DNA from: Streptomyces sp. NBC_01476
Lineage (GTDB): Bacteria > Actinomycetota > Actinomycetes > Streptomycetales > Streptomycetaceae
DNA length: 64,000 bases
Assembly: GCF_036227265.1 (NCBI RefSeq)
Contig: NZ_CP109446.1
Span: 3,853,001-3,917,000 of the forward strand
Direction of reading: 5' to 3'
The translations under genes and the position numbers were made by a program. This document shows positions 1 to 9,892 of this stretch, in pieces (within the stretch, counting starts at the first letter, position 1; the number at the start of each line of letters is the position of its first letter). The notes under the pieces are model-generated. The model was given only the letters and a program-made list of their open reading frames with translations. It searched no databases and was not told the DNA's origin.

Positions 1-915
1 TCCTCCTGCAAGTCCTTCCTGCTCGACGGCGACCAGCAGATGGAGCGCTACTCCACCTTCGCGCTGGCCGACTACGAGAGCGACGAGGGGTACGTCCTGC
101 TCTGCCGTGTGCACGCGTTCGGCGATCTGAACGTCGAACTCATCAACTACGACGAGGAGATGCTGCTCAACGGCATTCCGCCGCGGGAGGCGGGTGCCAC
201 CGTCGCCGCGGTGCAGCCGCTCACCCATGACATCGTCCGGCTGGTGCTGGACCTCGACGCCGACGCGGAGATCCCCTACCGCACCGGGCAGTACATGGAC
301 ATCGAGGTGCCCGGCGCCGGCCAGTGGCGGTCCTTCTCGATGGCCGGCCTGCCGGCCGAAGGGCCGGGCGGCAGCCTGGAGTTCCTCATCAAGCGCTACC
401 CGGGCGGGATGTTCTCCGGCCTGCTGGGCACCGGGGAGGGCACGCTGAGCCCCGGCGACCGGCTGCGGGTCAAGGGACCGTACGGGACCTGCGTCCTGCG
501 GGACGCACCTGACCGGGACCTGCTGCTGCTGGCCGGCGGCGCCGGAATGGCGCCGATCCTGGCCCAGTTGCGGGCACTGGCCGCGACCGGCTCCACCCGG
601 CGGGTCCGCTTCTACTACGGGGCCAGGACCGCGGCTGATCTCTTCGCGCTCGACGAGATCGCCGAACTCGGCTCCCGGCTGGCGGACTTCGCCTTCGTAC
701 CGGCGCTCTCCGAGCCGGGCCCGGCGGACGGCGGGTACGCGCAGGGGCTTATCACCGACGTGCTGGACGCGCGCGAGGGCGACCTGTCCGGCACCGACGC
801 GTACCTGTGCGGCCCGCCCGGGATGTGCGACGCCGCGCAGGCGGTGCTCACCGCGAAGGGCCTGCCCGAGGAGCGGGTCTTCCTGGACCGCTTCACCACC
901 TCCGCCGCGCCCTGA
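1..915 (+). CDS. prmB: Propane/methane-type monooxygenase reductase (5' truncated)
   Basis: This is the NAD(P)H reductase of a soluble di-iron monooxygenase. It passes electrons through FAD and a [2Fe-2S] centre to the hydroxylase. The reading frame is open to the left edge, so the N-terminus is missing. The visible start, a Cys followed by KSFLLDGD, is the end of a plant-type ferredoxin domain, and a further Cys sits in LLCRVHA. An FNR-type module follows, with RSFSMA for FAD binding and a GGAGMAPI nucleotide loop. The C-terminus has the usual YLCGPPGMCDA pattern. The next genes encode the small hydroxylase subunit and coupling protein, the order seen in prmABCD/mimABCD operons, so the large subunit should lie just upstream. 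Identity as the reductase is firm. Propane versus another alkane or phenol as substrate cannot be told from this subunit. Confidence 0.92.
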   Translation, partial: SSCKSFLLDGDQQMERYSTFALADYESDEGYVLLCRVHAFGDLNVELINYDEEMLLNGIPPREAGATVAAVQPLTHDIVRLVLDLDADAEIPYRTGQYMDIEVPGAGQWRSFSMAGLPAEGPGGSLEFLIKRYPGGMFSGLLGTGEGTLSPGDRLRVKGPYGTCVLRDAPDRDLLLLAGGAGMAPILAQLRALAATGSTRRVRFYYGARTAADLFALDEIAELGSRLADFAFVPALSEPGPADGGYAQGLITDVLDAREGDLSGTDAYLCGPPGMCDAAQAVLTAKGLPEERVFLDRFTTSAAP

Positions 916-1067
916 CCGGCCGGCCCCGAGGCCCGCCCGCCCCGCCGTAACCGCAGTCCCGCCGTGCCCCCGGTGCCCCCGGTGCCGCCGTGCCCCCGTA
1001 CCCGCTGCTGTGCCAAGCACCGGCACGCCCGTCATTTCCCGCCAGCTCAGCCAAGGAGCGGAACCCG

Positions 1068-2168
1068 ATGACCACCGCAACCCCACGCAGTTTCCCCCAA
1101 CCGCAGTTCACCGACGCCGAGGCCGGAGCGCTCGTCTTCCCCAGCTCCGGCAGCCGCGCCTTCACCTACTACACGCCGCAGAAGATGCGGGCCACGATGT
1201 ACGAGGACGTCACCTTCGACGTCCAGCCCGACCCCGAACGGCACCTGCTGCAGGGCTGGATCTACGGCTTCGCCGACGGCCAGGGCGGCTACCCGCACGA
1301 CTGGACCGCGCTGCGCTCCGGTGACTGGCACCGCTTCCGCGACCCCAACGAGGAGTGGGAGCAGACGATCTACCGCAACAACGCCAATGTGGTGCGGCAG
1401 ATCCAGCAGAATCTCGCCAACGCCCGCAAGGCCGACGCCTACCAGCAGTGGACCCCCACCTGGACCCGGTTCGTCGAGCGCAACATCGGCGCCTGGATGC
1501 ACGCAGAACAGGGCCTGGGCATGCATGTGTTCGTCGCCGTCCAGCGGTCCGCGCCGACCAACATGATCAACAACGCGCTCGCGGTGAACGGCACCCACAA
1601 GCTCCGCTTCGCGCAGGACCTCGCGCTCTACAACCTCGACATCGAGGAGCAGTTGCCGTCCTTCGACGGCTCGGCGCACATCGCGGCCTGGCAGCAGGAC
1701 CCGGTCTGGCAGGGCGTACGGGAGACGGTGGAGCGGCTCACCGCCGTCGAGGACTGGGCGGAGGCGGCCTTCGCCGCCAACCTGGTCTTCGAACCGCTGG
1801 TCGGTGAGCTCTTCCGCAGCCATTTGGTGATGCAGATCGCGGCCCGCAACGGCGACTTCACCTCCCCGGCGGTGATCGGTGCCGGCGAGGGCGACTACGA
1901 CCGCGACCTGCGCTGGACCCGCGCGCTGTTCGAACTGGTCTTCAACGAGGAGGAGTTCGCCGCCGCCAACCGGGCCGTCGCGACCGGGTGGCTGGACCGC
2001 TGGCTGCCGCGCTGCCTGGACGCCGCGCGCCGCCTGCAGCCGCTGTGGTCGCAGGCCGACGAGAAGGTGCTGCGTTTCGAGGACAGCCTCGACCGGGCCA
2101 AGGACCGCTTCGTCCGGCTCCTGGACGGCCTTGGCCTGAGCACCTCCGCAGAAGGGACAAAACAGTGA
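1068..2168 (+). CDS. prmC: Propane/methane-type monooxygenase hydroxylase, small (beta) subunit
   Basis: Beta subunit of the soluble di-iron monooxygenase hydroxylase. It is structural and scaffolds the catalytic alpha subunit. The protein of about 366 residues is all-helical in character and matches the PrmC/MimC type, including [18 protein letters not shown] near the N-terminus and [14 protein letters not shown]. The start at 1068 is chosen because AAGGAGCGG lies about 10 bases upstream, although the frame stays open to 990. The 152-base gap after the reductase gene is rich in GTGCCCCCG-like repeats and is the only loose spacing in the operon. The stop codon overlaps the GTG start of the coupling protein, which implies translational coupling. 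Family membership is confident. The substrate is inferred. Confidence 0.92.
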   Translation: MTTATPRSFPQPQFTDAEAGALVFPSSGSRAFTYYTPQKMRATMYEDVTFDVQPDPERHLLQGWIYGFADGQGGYPHDWTALRSGDWHRFRDPNEEWEQTIYRNNANVVRQIQQNLANARKADAYQQWTPTWTRFVERNIGAWMHAEQGLGMHVFVAVQRSAPTNMINNALAVNGTHKLRFAQDLALYNLDIEEQLPSFDGSAHIAAWQQDPVWQGVRETVERLTAVEDWAEAAFAANLVFEPLVGELFRSHLVMQIAARNGDFTSPAVIGAGEGDYDRDLRWTRALFELVFNEEEFAAANRAVATGWLDRWLPRCLDAARRLQPLWSQADEKVLRFEDSLDRAKDRFVRLLDGLGLSTSAEGTKQ

Positions 2169-2545
2169 CCACCACACCCGGCACCAACCCGGCCCCGGCC
2201 GCCTTCGCGGTCGACCGCAGCTCCTCCAACCGCTGCGGGGTCACCCTCATGAACAACCAGAACGGCCATGTCGTCGCCGATGTGATGCGCGGCAAGGAGA
2301 ACGTCACCGTCACCGACTTCCCGTCGATGATCCGGGTGGACGGCGTCCGCCTGCTGACCTTCGACTTCGCGGAGATCTCCGACGCGCTCGGCTTCGACTT
2401 CGACGTCAGTGACTTCGAGGAGATCATGTCCACCCACTACGGGCGGATGGTCCACCTGGACGACCGCACCATCCTCTTCGCCAACCCCGAGGACGCCGCG
2501 GAGTACATCGACTTCGATCTCGTTCCCGTCGCTCCGGTCGACTGA
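2165..2545 (+). CDS. prmD: Monooxygenase coupling/effector protein (MmoB/DmpM family)
   Basis: Small regulatory component of about 126 residues. It binds the hydroxylase and tunes oxygen activation and electron flow. It carries the MmoB/DmpM fold signature, with [11 protein letters not shown] near residue 22 and then [23 protein letters not shown]. The start is a GTG at 2165 that overlaps the TGA of the preceding subunit gene (GTGA). The open frame continues upstream only because of GC-rich shadow coding. It is the third consecutive component of the monooxygenase. The amidohydrolase gene follows after 13 bases. Confidence 0.9.
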   Translation: MTTTPGTNPAPAAFAVDRSSSNRCGVTLMNNQNGHVVADVMRGKENVTVTDFPSMIRVDGVRLLTFDFAEISDALGFDFDVSDFEEIMSTHYGRMVHLDDRTILFANPEDAAEYIDFDLVPVAPVD

Positions 2546-2558
2546 AAGCAGGGATTGC

Positions 2559-3602
2559 ATGTACCACAAGGACGGAGTCGACTACTTCATCGTCGACGGG
2601 CACATCCACTACTGGGACGCCAGCGAGGAGAACACCTCCAACAAGTACGGCGAGGGGTTCATCCGCTGCTTCTACGACTACCAGCGCAACCTCAGCCCGC
2701 AGGAGTGGGTGTGGCCGCTGGAGAAGTTCCGCAAGTACAGCGAGCAGGACCTGGTCCACGACATCTTCGAGACCGGCTACGCGGACTGGGCGATCTTCCA
2801 GCCCACGTACCTCTCCGAGTTCTACCGTGAGGGCTTCAACACCACCGAGCGCAATGGCGCGCTGGCCCGCAAGCACCCCGACAAGCTCATCGTCAACGGC
2901 GCGTTCGACCCACGCGAGGGCGAACCCGGCCTGGAGCGGCTGGAGAAGCTGCACGCCGAGTGGAATCTGCGCGGGGTCAAGCTCTACACCGCCGAGTGGC
3001 GCGGTTCGTCCAAGGGCTGGAAGCTCTCCGACCCCGAGGCGCAGGAGTACCTGGCGCTGTGCGCGCGGCTCGGCATCCGCAACATCCACATCCACAAGGG
3101 CCCCACCATCTGGCCGCTCAACCGCGACGCCTTCGATGTCGCCGACGTCGACCACGCGGCCAGCGCCTTCCCCGAGCTGAACTTCATCGTGGAGCACGCC
3201 GGCCTGCCCCGCCTGGACGACTTCTGCTGGATAGCCACCCAGGAACCGAACGTCTATGCGGGCCTGTCGGTGGTCATCCCGCTGATCCACACCCGGCCCC
3301 GGTACTTCGCCAAGATCATCGGCGAACTCCTCTACTGGCTGGACGAGGACCGGATCGTGTTCGGCAGCGACTACGCGATCTGGAGCCCGAAGTGGCTCAT
3401 CGAGCGGTTCGTCGACTTCCAGATCCCCGAGGACCTGCAGAGCGAGTACGGGGTGCTGACCACCGCGGTCAAGCGGAAGATCCTCGGCCTCAACCACGCC
3501 CGGCTGTACGACCTGAAGGTCCCCGAGCACGCCCAACTGCCCGCGGACCCGCCGCAGGACGGGGCGTCGGTGGGGCCGAACACCGGATCGGCGGCGGCAT
3601 GA
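2559..3602 (+). CDS. Amidohydrolase-family protein of the monooxygenase operon
   Basis: Metal-dependent hydrolase/decarboxylase-like TIM barrel of 347 residues (amidohydrolase 2 family). Metal-ligand motifs are visible: HIHYW near residue 15, HIHKG in the middle, VEHAGLPR, and GSDYAIW near the C-terminus. The start ATG at 2559 is 13 bases after the coupling-protein stop. Its own stop overlaps the next start (ATGA at 3599-3602). In mycobacterial mimABCD operons a relative sits in the same place, between the coupling protein and a DUF59 gene. Its reaction is not established there. It may act on an oxidised product or help the enzyme mature. The C-terminal 25 residues are Pro/Gly/Ala-rich and probably disordered. 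Confidence 0.88.
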   Translation: MYHKDGVDYFIVDGHIHYWDASEENTSNKYGEGFIRCFYDYQRNLSPQEWVWPLEKFRKYSEQDLVHDIFETGYADWAIFQPTYLSEFYREGFNTTERNGALARKHPDKLIVNGAFDPREGEPGLERLEKLHAEWNLRGVKLYTAEWRGSSKGWKLSDPEAQEYLALCARLGIRNIHIHKGPTIWPLNRDAFDVADVDHAASAFPELNFIVEHAGLPRLDDFCWIATQEPNVYAGLSVVIPLIHTRPRYFAKIIGELLYWLDEDRIVFGSDYAIWSPKWLIERFVDFQIPEDLQSEYGVLTTAVKRKILGLNHARLYDLKVPEHAQLPADPPQDGASVGPNTGSAAA

Positions 3603-4345
3603 CGGCCGCCGTCGGCGAGGCGGTGGACCGGGTCACCGCCGTCAACACCGCGCTGGCGACGGTACTCGACCCGGAACTCGACCGGCCGATCACCGAACTG
3701 GGCTTCGTCCGCTCGGTCAGTGTCGGCGCGGACGGTTCGGTGGAGGCCACCCTGCGGCTGCCCACCTACTTCTGCGCCCCCAACTTCGCCTGGCTGATGG
3801 TCGAGGACGCCCGGCGGGCCCTGGCCGGGCTGACCTGGTCCGGGGACTGCCGGGTGATCCTGGAGGACCACTTCGCGTCCGACGAGATCAACGAGGGCGT
3901 CGGCTGCGGCAAGGGCTTCGCCGACGCCTTCCCCGGCCTCGCCGACCCCGACCGGCTGGCGGAGCTGCGCGCCACCTTCCTGCGCAAGGGCCATCTGGCC
4001 GCGCAGGCCAGGCTCGGCAAACGGCTGCTGGAGCGCGGCTGGACCATGGGCCAGCTCGCCGACGCGACCCTCGCCGACCTGCCGGAACGGCTCACCGTGA
4101 CGCTGCGCAGGCGCCGCGCCCTGCTCGGCCTGCCGGCCGGCCCGGCCGCCCCGCTGTTCGCCGACGACACGGGGCAGGCGGTGCCGGCCGCCGGGCTCGA
4201 ATGGCACCTGCGGCGGGCGCGTACCGCGGGGGTGGGCATCACCGCCAACACCGAGGTCTGCGAGGGCCTGCTCGCCGCCCGTTACGGGCCGGGCGGCACC
4301 GCGGCAGGCGGGTCACAGCAGCCACGACGGGAGGTCTCCGGATGA
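3599..4345 (+). CDS. DUF59/MIP18-family metal-sulfur cluster assembly-like protein
   Basis: The N-terminal 100 residues form a DUF59 (PaaD/SufT/MIP18-like) domain, with DPELDRPITELGFV near residue 24 and Cys59 in TYFCAP, where the family keeps its reactive cysteine. Further cysteines are Cys84 and Cys103. The roughly 140-residue C-terminal part is helical, Ala/Leu/Arg-rich and unknown to me. DUF59 proteins help iron-sulfur or metal-site maturation, so a role in maturing the di-iron hydroxylase or the reductase cluster fits this operon position. The start overlaps the previous stop, and the stop overlaps the next start (ATGA at 4342-4345). At 248 residues it is much longer than a bare DUF59 domain of about 100. 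Confidence 0.82.
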   Translation: MTAAVGEAVDRVTAVNTALATVLDPELDRPITELGFVRSVSVGADGSVEATLRLPTYFCAPNFAWLMVEDARRALAGLTWSGDCRVILEDHFASDEINEGVGCGKGFADAFPGLADPDRLAELRATFLRKGHLAAQARLGKRLLERGWTMGQLADATLADLPERLTVTLRRRRALLGLPAGPAAPLFADDTGQAVPAAGLEWHLRRARTAGVGITANTEVCEGLLAARYGPGGTAAGGSQQPRREVSG

Positions 4346-5367
4346 AAGCCGTACGGCTGCACGCCTACGAGCGGCAACCCGTGCTCGACGAAGTGCCCGA
4401 CCCGGTGATCTCCGGGCCGCTCGATGTGATCGTCAGGATCGGCGGCGCCGGGGTCTGCCGGACCGATCTGCACATCATCGAGGGCCAGTGGCAGGCCAAG
4501 AGCGGGGTGCGACTGCCGTACATCCAGGGGCATGAGAACGCCGGCTGGATCGCGGAGGTCGGCTCCGCGGTCACCGGGCTCGCCCCCGGCGACCCGGTGA
4601 TCCTGCACCCGCTGGTCACCTGCGGGCTCTGCCCGGCCTGCCGGCGCGGCGACGACGTGCACTGCGCGGCGAGCGCCTTCCCCGGCATCGACGCGGACGG
4701 TGGCTTCGCGCAGTACCTGCGGACCAACGCCCGCGCCGTCGTGCCGCTCGGCCCGGAACTCGTCCCCGCGGACGTGGCGGCGCTTGCCGACGCCGGCCTG
4801 ACCGCCTACCACGCGGCCAAGAAGGCGGCCAGACGGCTCGCGCCGGGCGACAAGGCGGTGGTGATCGGCGCCGGGGGCCTCGGGCACATCGGCATCCAGG
4901 TGCTACGGGCCCTGACCCCGGCCGAGTTGATCGTCGTCGACTCCTCCGCGGAGGCGCTCAAGCTCGCCGGGCAGTTGGGCGCGCACCACACCGTGACCGC
5001 CGACGGCGGCCAGGTGGACCAGGTCGCCGAACTCACCGGCGGCCAGGGCGCCGAGGCGGTGCTCGACTTCGTCGGCGAGGGCGGCGCGCTGGAGGACGGG
5101 GTACGGATGCTGCGGCGGGCCGGTGACTACTACGTCATCGGGTACGGCGGCACCTTGTCCGTACCGACGATCGACATCATCTCCAGCGAGATCAACTTCG
5201 TGGGAAACCTGGTGGGTTCGTACACCGACCTGGTGGAGCTGATGGACCTCGCCGCACGCGGTCTGGTCACCCTGCACACCGTCTCCTATCCGCTGGACGC
5301 CTTCGGCCGGGCACTGGACGACCTGGACCACGGCCGGGTGCGGGGGCGGGCGGTGCTCGTGCCCTGA
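4342..5367 (+). CDS. Zinc-dependent NAD(P) alcohol dehydrogenase
   Basis: Medium-chain dehydrogenase of 341 residues. Catalytic zinc ligands are Cys39 and His64 with Glu65 (GHEN). The structural zinc lobe has Cys94, Cys97, Cys100 and Cys108. The Rossmann motif GAGGLGHIG lies near residue 175, followed by an acidic residue in VVDSS that favours NAD. It is translationally coupled to the DUF59 gene. In a propane or related alkane monooxygenase operon it would oxidise the alcohol product, for example 2-propanol to acetone. That substrate is inferred from context, not visible in the sequence. Confidence 0.9.
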   Translation: MKAVRLHAYERQPVLDEVPDPVISGPLDVIVRIGGAGVCRTDLHIIEGQWQAKSGVRLPYIQGHENAGWIAEVGSAVTGLAPGDPVILHPLVTCGLCPACRRGDDVHCAASAFPGIDADGGFAQYLRTNARAVVPLGPELVPADVAALADAGLTAYHAAKKAARRLAPGDKAVVIGAGGLGHIGIQVLRALTPAELIVVDSSAEALKLAGQLGAHHTVTADGGQVDQVAELTGGQGAEAVLDFVGEGGALEDGVRMLRRAGDYYVIGYGGTLSVPTIDIISSEINFVGNLVGSYTDLVELMDLAARGLVTLHTVSYPLDAFGRALDDLDHGRVRGRAVLVP

Positions 5368-7230
<1,863 letters not shown>

Positions 7231-7306
7231 CCCCGCCCTGCGGGCGCCTTCACCGCCAAACGGTGCCCTCCCCTGCGGGGCCCTTACCGGCGAACGGTGC
7301 CTTACC

Positions 7307-7424
7307 AGGGGCGCGGGGAACTGCGCGACCGGCCACGACGGCGCCGCACCCCGTCACCGGCCCAAAGGGGCAGCCGCTGTCGTTCCCGGACCACCGGCCG
7401 GTGACCGGTTGCGCGCGCAGTTCC
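7307..7424. repeat. Extragenic repeat copy 1, right arm interrupted
   Basis: The element begins AGGGGCGCGGGGAACTGCGC and runs through a conserved 80-base centre to GCGCGCGCAGTTCC. The complementary outer arm (CCCCGCGCCCCT) is split by an inserted hairpin at 7425-7455. Its centre is nearly identical to copy 2 at 7500-7627. Repeats with these ends are common between genes in Streptomyces chromosomes. They may act as transcription terminators or mobile palindromes. Confidence 0.75.
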
Positions 7425-7455
7425 TCCCCCAGACTTCGTCCGGGGGTACCCCCAG
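7425..7455. repeat. 31-base palindromic insertion nested in repeat copy 1
   Basis: TCCCCCAGACTTCGTCCGGG and the following GGTACCCCCAG separate the two halves of the repeat's right arm. Copy 2 has only CCG at the same point. The insert can fold (CCCCC against GGGGG) and contains GGGGGTACCCCC. It looks like a small mobile palindrome that landed inside a larger one. Confidence 0.65.
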
Positions 7456-7499
7456 CGCCCCTTCGGGGGCCCTCCGAAAGCGGAGCAGCTCGCCCCGTT

Positions 7500-7627
7500 A
7501 GGGGCGCGGGGAACTGCGCGACCAGGCACGACGAGGGCGCACCCCGTCACCGGCCCAAAGGGGCAGTCGCTGTCGTTCCCGGACCACCGGCCGGTGACCG
7601 GTTGCGCGCGCAGTTCCCCGCGCCCCT
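7500..7627. repeat. Extragenic repeat copy 2, intact
   Basis: Direct duplicate of copy 1 with both ends intact. AGGGGCGCGGGGAACTGCGC on the left matches the inverted GCGCAGTTCCCCGCGCCCCT on the right, so the whole element can fold as a long hairpin. It ends about 55 bases before the NRAMP start and would lie in that gene's leader or promoter region. The intervening 7456-7499 holds only a GCCCCTTCGGGGGC hairpin. Confidence 0.75.
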
Positions 7628-7680
7628 TCGGGGCACGGGTCCCCCCGCCACCGGAGCAAAGGTAAGGAGGCCCCACCGCC

Positions 7681-9228
7681 ATGACGCCCGACCCCTCCAC
7701 CCCGTCCGCCGCACCGGCATCCGCACCGCACGGGAGCAGCCCGCTCAGCCCGCCCGGCAGGGCATCCGCACCGCACGGGAGCAGCCCGCTCAGCCCGCCC
7801 GGCAGGGCATCCGCACCGCACGGGAGCAGCCCGCTCAGCCCGCCCGGGAGGGCATCCGCACCGCACGGGAGCAGCCCGCTCAGCCCGCCCGGCAGGGCAT
7901 CCGTGCCGCACGGGAGCGGCCCGCTGCCCCCGCCCGGGAGGGCGAGTGGGCGGGCGCCGGGGGAGCGGCGGCCGCGGCTGCGGGCGGGGCTGTCGTACAC
8001 ACTGCTCGGCCCCGCCTTCGTCGCCGCGATCGCCTACGTCGACCCCGGGAACTTCGCCACCAACATCCAGGCCGGCGCGACCTTCGGCCCGCTGCTGCTG
8101 TGGGTGCTGCTCACCGCCAACGTCGTCGCGATGCTGCTGCAGTACCTCTCCGCCAAGCTCGGCGTCGCCACCGGGATGAGCCTGCCGCAGCTGTGCCGCA
8201 CCCGTTACCGGCGCCCCGTGGTGTGGGGCCTGTGGGCGCAGGCCGAAGCCGTCGTGGTGATGACCGACCTCGCCGAGGTCGTCGGCGGGGCCATCGCGAT
8301 GCACCTGCTCTTCGGCCTGCCGCTGTGGCTCGGCGGCCTCACCGTCGGCGCGGCCTCACTCGCGGTGATGCCGATGCGGGGGCGCGGGCAGCGGCGGTTC
8401 GAGGTGCTCATGGCGGGGTGCCTGGCCTGCCTGCTGGGCCTCTTCCTGCGCCAAGTGCTCGGCACCGGCTCGCCGTTGTCGACCGCGGCCGGCGGCCTGC
8501 TGCCGGGCCTGTCCGGCACCGAGAGCCTCGTCCTGGCCGGCGGCATCGTCGGCGCCACCGTGATGCCGCACGTCATCTACCTGCACTCCGCGCTGACCAG
8601 CGACCGCTACAGCCTCTCCCTGACCCCCGGTTCCGCCGAGGCCGGCGGCGGCCCCGCCGCCGACCCGGACCGTCCGCTGCGGCGCCGGCTGCTCCGCCTC
8701 GTACGGGCCGACGTACTTATCGCCATGGGCCTGGCCGGCGCGGTGAACGTCGCCCTGCTGGTCTCCGCCGCGACCCTCTTCCACCCCGGCGTCCCCGAGG
8801 CCGCGCACTCGCTCGACGCGGCGCACGCGGCCTACGGGCGGCTGGTGAGCCCGGCCGCGGCGCTCGTCTTCGCGCTGGCGCTGCTCATCTCGGGCCTGGC
8901 CGGCACCAGCGTCGGAATGTACGCCGGCGAGGTGGTGATGGGCGGTTTCCTCGGGCGCCGCATCCCGCTGCTGCTACGCCGGCTGCTCACCATGGCCCCC
9001 GCGCTCGCCGTCCTCGCCGGGGGTGTCAGCCCCACCGACTGCCTGGTGCTGAGCCAGGTCGTGCTCTCCTTCGGCATCCCCTTCGCGCTCGTCCCGCTCA
9101 TCCGGCTCACCCGCGATCCGGCGGTGATGGGCCGCTGGACCAACCGCCGGTCCACCACGTGGGCCGGCTGGGCCGTCACCGCGCTGGTGATCGCCCTCAA
9201 CGCGGCCCTGCTGCTGAGCCTGCTCTGA
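7681..9228 (+). CDS. mntH: NRAMP-family divalent metal (Mn/Fe) transporter with repeated N-terminus
   Basis: Proton-coupled Mn2+/Fe2+ importer in the cytoplasmic membrane. The NRAMP core starts near residue 98. It carries the metal-site motif DPGN (residues 121-124) in TM1 and Met295-Pro-His297 in TM6, as expected. About 10-11 hydrophobic segments follow. The first 95 residues are unusual: five copies of a 15-residue Ala/Ser/Pro/Gly unit (ASAPHGSSPLSPPGR) precede the membrane domain. AAGGAGG stands just upstream of the ATG at 7681. The extension is cytosolic and probably disordered. Metal specificity is inferred from the family. Confidence 0.9.
   Translation: MTPDPSTPSAAPASAPHGSSPLSPPGRASAPHGSSPLSPPGRASAPHGSSPLSPPGRASAPHGSSPLSPPGRASVPHGSGPLPPPGRASGRAPGERRPRLRAGLSYTLLGPAFVAAIAYVDPGNFATNIQAGATFGPLLLWVLLTANVVAMLLQYLSAKLGVATGMSLPQLCRTRYRRPVVWGLWAQAEAVVVMTDLAEVVGGAIAMHLLFGLPLWLGGLTVGAASLAVMPMRGRGQRRFEVLMAGCLACLLGLFLRQVLGTGSPLSTAAGGLLPGLSGTESLVLAGGIVGATVMPHVIYLHSALTSDRYSLSLTPGSAEAGGGPAADPDRPLRRRLLRLVRADVLIAMGLAGAVNVALLVSAATLFHPGVPEAAHSLDAAHAAYGRLVSPAAALVFALALLISGLAGTSVGMYAGEVVMGGFLGRRIPLLLRRLLTMAPALAVLAGGVSPTDCLVLSQVVLSFGIPFALVPLIRLTRDPAVMGRWTNRRSTTWAGWAVTALVIALNAALLLSLL
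7717..7941 (+). repeat. Five 45-base in-frame tandem repeats in the NRAMP gene
   Basis: Units lie at 7717, 7762, 7807, 7852 and 7897, each encoding 15 residues. The first four are almost identical at nucleotide level. The fifth has drifted (ASVPHGSGPLPPPGR). Near-identity of codons, not only residues, points to recent tandem duplication, so copy number may vary between strains. Confidence 0.9.
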
Positions 9229-9261
9229 CCCCGCCGCCCCCTCCACCTCCCGGAGCACCGC

Positions 9262-9588
9262 ATGATCTTCATCGCCGTCCGCTTCACCGTCCGCCCGGAC
9301 CACCGCGACCAGTGGCTCTCCCGCGTCGCCGACTTCACCGCCGCGACCCGCGCGGAACCCGGCAACCTCTTCTTCGAGTGGTCCACCGACACCGCCGACC
9401 CCAACCGCTTCATCCTCCTCGAAGCCTTCGCCTCCCCCGAGGCCGGCGCGGACCACGTCGCCTCCCCGCACTTCAAGACCGCGATGTCCTGGATGCCGGA
9501 CGTCGTCGCCACCACGCCGGACATCATCAACGTCCGCACCGACACCCAGGGTTGGTCCCCCATGGCCGAGATCACCCCGCGCCCGTAG
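9262..9588 (+). CDS. ABM-domain (antibiotic biosynthesis monooxygenase-like) protein
   Basis: Small 108-residue ferredoxin-like alpha/beta protein, the size of YgiN-type quinol monooxygenases. Supporting features are FIAVRFTVRPDHRDQW at the N-terminus, EPGNLFFEWS, and a conserved-looking SPHFKTAMSWM near the end. These enzymes oxidise quinols or aromatic polyketides without cofactor. The real substrate here is unknown. The start ATG at 9262 follows CCCGGAGCACCGC, a fair ribosome site, 33 bases after the NRAMP gene. Confidence 0.8.
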   Translation: MIFIAVRFTVRPDHRDQWLSRVADFTAATRAEPGNLFFEWSTDTADPNRFILLEAFASPEAGADHVASPHFKTAMSWMPDVVATTPDIINVRTDTQGWSPMAEITPRP

Positions 9589-9892
9589 GACGCGTCCGGC
9601 ACCGCGCGCCCACCATCTGCCATCCGCCATCCGCCATCCGCCGCCCGCCGCACGGTGGGCGGTGGGCGCCGCACGGTGGGCGGCATGGTCCAGACTATTG
9701 ACATGGGCACGACAGGTAAACGAAGCTCAAAGAGCACCCGTCATCCGAAAGCTTCCGCTGGGACCCCCCACCACCGGCCCGGCGCGGTCGCGGAAGAAAC
9801 CCTTCCGTCACCGTAGCCCCATCCGTCGCCCCGGTCACCGGTCGCGTCGCGGTCCCCCTCTGCCCGGTCGCGGGCAACGAAGGAGCGTGTCG
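9589..9892. other. 304-base gap with short direct repeats
   Basis: No gene is seen. 9616-9640 holds three CCATCCG-type repeats. 9648-9684 holds two copies of CCGCACGGTGGGCGG, the first able to pair with the preceding CCGCCCGCC, so a terminator for the upstream gene is possible. A TTGACA at 9698-9703 is a candidate -35 for the protease, but no good -10 sits at the right distance. Confidence 0.4.

Noticed and set aside
7717..7941. Possible CRISPR-like array
   Set aside because: The units are contiguous without spacers, are in frame, and encode a protein repeat. No cas genes are present.
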